NCBI GenBank assembly: GCA_046498365.1
Contig: JAWOAV010000022.1
Coordinates: forward strand, 1-15,894
DNA: 15,894 bases
Reading direction: 5' to 3'
DNA from: B1SED10-16 sp046498365
GTDB lineage: Bacteria; Desulfobacterota; Desulfobacteria; Desulfobacterales; Desulfosalsimonadaceae
Part shown: one piece after another, positions 13,792-15,894 of the stretch
Layout of the letters: every line of letters begins with the position of its first letter
How positions within the stretch are numbered: position 1 is the first letter of the stretch
Notes under the pieces: model-generated
What the model saw: only the letters and a program-made list of their open reading frames with translations
Database searches by the model: none
What the model was told of the DNA's origin: nothing
Made by a program: the position numbers and the translations under genes

Positions 13792-15894
13792 ATGATTTTC
13801 ATTCCGGCCGCGGTGCCGTCACAACCCCCCAAAAAAAAGGAAAAAACCATTATTATCAACCACATAATAAAATTTTTTCTGGAAAACAAACTGATCGCTG
13901 TTCTTTTTTTTCTGACCATGGCCGTATGGGGTATATCAACGGCACCTTTCGACTGGGACATCCCTCTTGTTCCCCGCGACCCGGTACCCGCCGATGCCAT
14001 ACCGGACATCGGCGACAACCAGCAGATCGTTTTCACCCAGTGGGAGGGGCAGTCCCCGCAGGATATCGAAGACCAGATCACGTATCCCCTGACTACCGAA
14101 CTGTTAGGCATACCCGGCGTAAAGACGGTCCGCAGCAACTCCATGTTCGGGTTTTCAAGCATCAATATCATCTTTGAGGAAGATGTGGCGTTTTACTGGA
14201 GCCGCGCCCGGATTCTCGAAAAACTAAATTCCCTTCCCGGCGGGCTCCTACCGGAGGGTGTACAGCCGGGATTGGGACCGGATGCAACGGCTTTGGGGCA
14301 GATTTTCTGGTACACCCTGGAAGGAAGGGATCCCGACGGCAATCCGACCGGGGGGTGGGATCCCCATGAACTCCGATCGATCCAGGATTTCCAGGTGCGC
14401 TATGCGCTTTCCTCCGTAAAAGGGGTGGCGGAGGTTGCCAGTATCGGGGGGCATGTCAAGGAATACCAGGTCGACATAGACCCCGATGCCATGGCCGAAG
14501 CCGGCATTTCCGTAATGCAGATTGCAAATGCCGTGCGCAAAAGCAACCGGGATATCGGCGCCCGCACCATTGAAATGAACCGCGCGGAATACGTGGTCCG
14601 GGGATTGGGATATATCACGGGCATTGACGACATCGAAAAGAGCGTGGTTGCCGTTGTCGACAACGTGCCCATTCGCATCGACGATGTGGCGAAAGTAGGC
14701 CTGGGGCCAGCCCAGCGGCGCGGCGCGCTGGACAAGGGCGGCGCCGAAGCCGTCGGCGGTGTCGTGGTGGCCCGCTACGGCGAGAACCCCCTTGAGGTCA
14801 TTGAAAACATCAAGGCCCAGATAAAAAATATCTCCCCCGGGCTACCCCAAAAGGCGCTTGCCGACGGCACATCCTCCCAGGTGACCATCGCCCCTTTTTA
14901 CGATCGAACCGGGCTTATCTATGAAACCCTTGGCACGCTTGAAGAAGCGCTTACCCTGCAGATTCTGATCACCATACTGGTCATTATCATCATGGTAATG
15001 CACCTTCGAACATCCTTGCTGATTTCCGCGCTCCTTCCCCTGGCCGTGCTCATGAGTTTTATCCTGATGAAATACGTCGGTGTGGATGCCAATGTGGTCG
15101 CCCTGGCCGGCATTGCCATATCCATCGGCACCGTGGTCGACATGGGCATCATTTTAACCGAAAACATGCTGCGCCATCTCGAAAAAGCATGGCCGGAGGA
15201 AAAGTCTATCGAGGTCATTTATCACGCCGCATCCGAAGTAAGCCCGGCCATTGTCACCGCACTGATGACCACCATCGTCAGTTTTCTGCCCATCTTCATG
15301 CTGGAAGCCCAGGAAGGCCGGCTGTTCGGCCCGCTGGCATTCACCAAAACCTTCATCCTGATTTCGGCCCTGATTATCGTGGTGACCCTGATCCCGGCAT
15401 TTGCCCATGTGCTTTTCACAACGCGGATCCGACGGCTGCGATGGCGGTTGTTCTGGTATTTCGCCCTGATCGCCGGCGGCATCTACACCGCCGTTTTTTA
15501 CATCGCGTGGGCCGGACTGGCGCTTGTTTTTCTGGGCATCAGCAACCTGGCGGCTACGTGGTTCAAAAGGTATGCACCGCTATCGTCATACGTCAACAAC
15601 GCCATCATCATCCTTTCCGCAGGATGGTTGCTGGCCGGCGCATGGCTTCCGCTCGGCGCCCAAAACCCCATAAGCGCAAGCCTGATCTTCATCCTTTTGA
15701 TCGTAGGCGTTCTGTTTTCCCTTTTCATGCTGTTTATGCATTATTACCGGCGGATACTGGCCAAGGTCTTGTTACACCGGAAAAAATTTCTGGCGCTCCC
15801 CGTGGCCATATTTATTTTCGGGATGACCGTGTGGCAGGGATACGACACGATGTTCCGTTTTATTGCGCACACGGCGAACACGGCGGGAATCGAC
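13792..15894 (+). CDS. CusA/CzcA-like heavy-metal RND efflux permease (partial, 3' end outside window)
   Basis: An open frame of 701 codons runs off the window end. After a short tail and TM1 (about 25-45) comes an RND porter domain with CusA-like segments: TYPLTTELLGIPGVKTVRS, FYWSRARILEKLN, LGPDATALGQIFWY, VKGVAEVASIGG, KEYQVDIDP, RAEYVVRGLGYI and FYDRTGLI. Then come TM2-TM6, including VALAGIAISIGTVVDMG with the proton-relay Asp450 in TM4. These mark the heavy-metal (HME) branch, which exports Cu/Ag or Zn/Co/Cd from periplasm or cytosol through a tripartite complex. The segment after TM6 (about 540-650) is roughly 80 residues longer than in CusA and adds about four hydrophobic helices. The start has GGGCGGGG upstream. 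No membrane-fusion or TolC gene lies before it; they may follow. Confidence 0.92.
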   Translation, partial: MIFIPAAVPSQPPKKKEKTIIINHIIKFFLENKLIAVLFFLTMAVWGISTAPFDWDIPLVPRDPVPADAIPDIGDNQQIVFTQWEGQSPQDIEDQITYPLTTELLGIPGVKTVRSNSMFGFSSINIIFEEDVAFYWSRARILEKLNSLPGGLLPEGVQPGLGPDATALGQIFWYTLEGRDPDGNPTGGWDPHELRSIQDFQVRYALSSVKGVAEVASIGGHVKEYQVDIDPDAMAEAGISVMQIANAVRKSNRDIGARTIEMNRAEYVVRGLGYITGIDDIEKSVVAVVDNVPIRIDDVAKVGLGPAQRRGALDKGGAEAVGGVVVARYGENPLEVIENIKAQIKNISPGLPQKALADGTSSQVTIAPFYDRTGLIYETLGTLEEALTLQILITILVIIIMVMHLRTSLLISALLPLAVLMSFILMKYVGVDANVVALAGIAISIGTVVDMGIILTENMLRHLEKAWPEEKSIEVIYHAASEVSPAIVTALMTTIVSFLPIFMLEAQEGRLFGPLAFTKTFILISALIIVVTLIPAFAHVLFTTRIRRLRWRLFWYFALIAGGIYTAVFYIAWAGLALVFLGISNLAATWFKRYAPLSSYVNNAIIILSAGWLLAGAWLPLGAQNPISASLIFILLIVGVLFSLFMLFMHYYRRILAKVLLHRKKFLALPVAIFIFGMTVWQGYDTMFRFIAHTANTAGID

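Noticed and set aside
13638..14177. Plus-strand open frame of 179 aa before the RND pump
   Set aside because: It overlaps the pump gene in another frame and encodes an Arg/His-rich peptide with no family likeness; the pump frame is clearly coding from 13792.
1..15894. CRISPR arrays, tRNA or rRNA genes, insertion sequences, mer resistance genes
   Set aside because: Reading both strands showed no spaced repeats, cloverleaf or rRNA segments, transposase motifs, or MerA/MerB-type proteins.

Overview
The window looks like chromosome of an anaerobic, probably sulfate-reducing member of the Desulfobacterota (former Deltaproteobacteria). The gene types point that way: a sigma-54-dependent ZraSR-like pair, an HDFNN-type hybrid kinase, MobB, a DUF4301 protein and, above all, an hgcA-hgcB pair. 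The placement is inferred from gene content, because no rRNA or other phylogenetic marker is present. I see no phage, transposon, CRISPR or tRNA signal.

Left part (1-5338, all minus strand): a DUF4301 protein, then a membrane sensor kinase with a Met/His-rich periplasmic loop, then an NtrC/ZraR-type sigma-54 activator, then a ZraP-like Met/His-rich periplasmic protein cut by the window edge. The last gene is preceded by a near-consensus -24/-12 promoter (TGGCAT-N5-TTGCA). This reads as a periplasmic metal-stress circuit in which the kinase and activator drive the ZraP-like protein.

Middle part (5339-11442): a gene-poor gap of about 600 bases, a CaCA-type cation/proton or Na+/Ca2+ antiporter (+), a double-hotdog thioesterase (-), an orphan hybrid histidine kinase (+), a PPC/DUF296 protein (-) and MobB for molybdenum-cofactor maturation (+). 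These are accessory housekeeping genes with no obvious shared pathway.

Right part (11443-15894): the most notable system is a minus-strand operon of an ArsR/SmtB repressor, hgcA and hgcB, the mercury-methylation pair. HgcA carries the cap-helix motif NVWCAGGK, a C-terminal membrane domain and an unusual Cys-rich N-terminal extension. HgcB is a 2x[4Fe-4S] ferredoxin ending in Cys-Cys. The arsR stop and hgcA start overlap (ATGA), and the arsR promoter (TTGACA-N17-TATATC) lies in a cluster of ATCG-containing dyads that look like its operator. Transcribed divergently is a CusA-like heavy-metal RND pump, open at the window edge, with its own candidate sigma-54 promoter (CGGCAC-N5-TTGCC).

Together the window is rich in metal handling: periplasmic metal sensing, metal efflux and Hg methylation. 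Regulation appears to be split between an ArsR-type repressor (hgcAB) and a sigma-54 activator (ZraP-like gene and perhaps the RND pump). The cross-regulation is inference.
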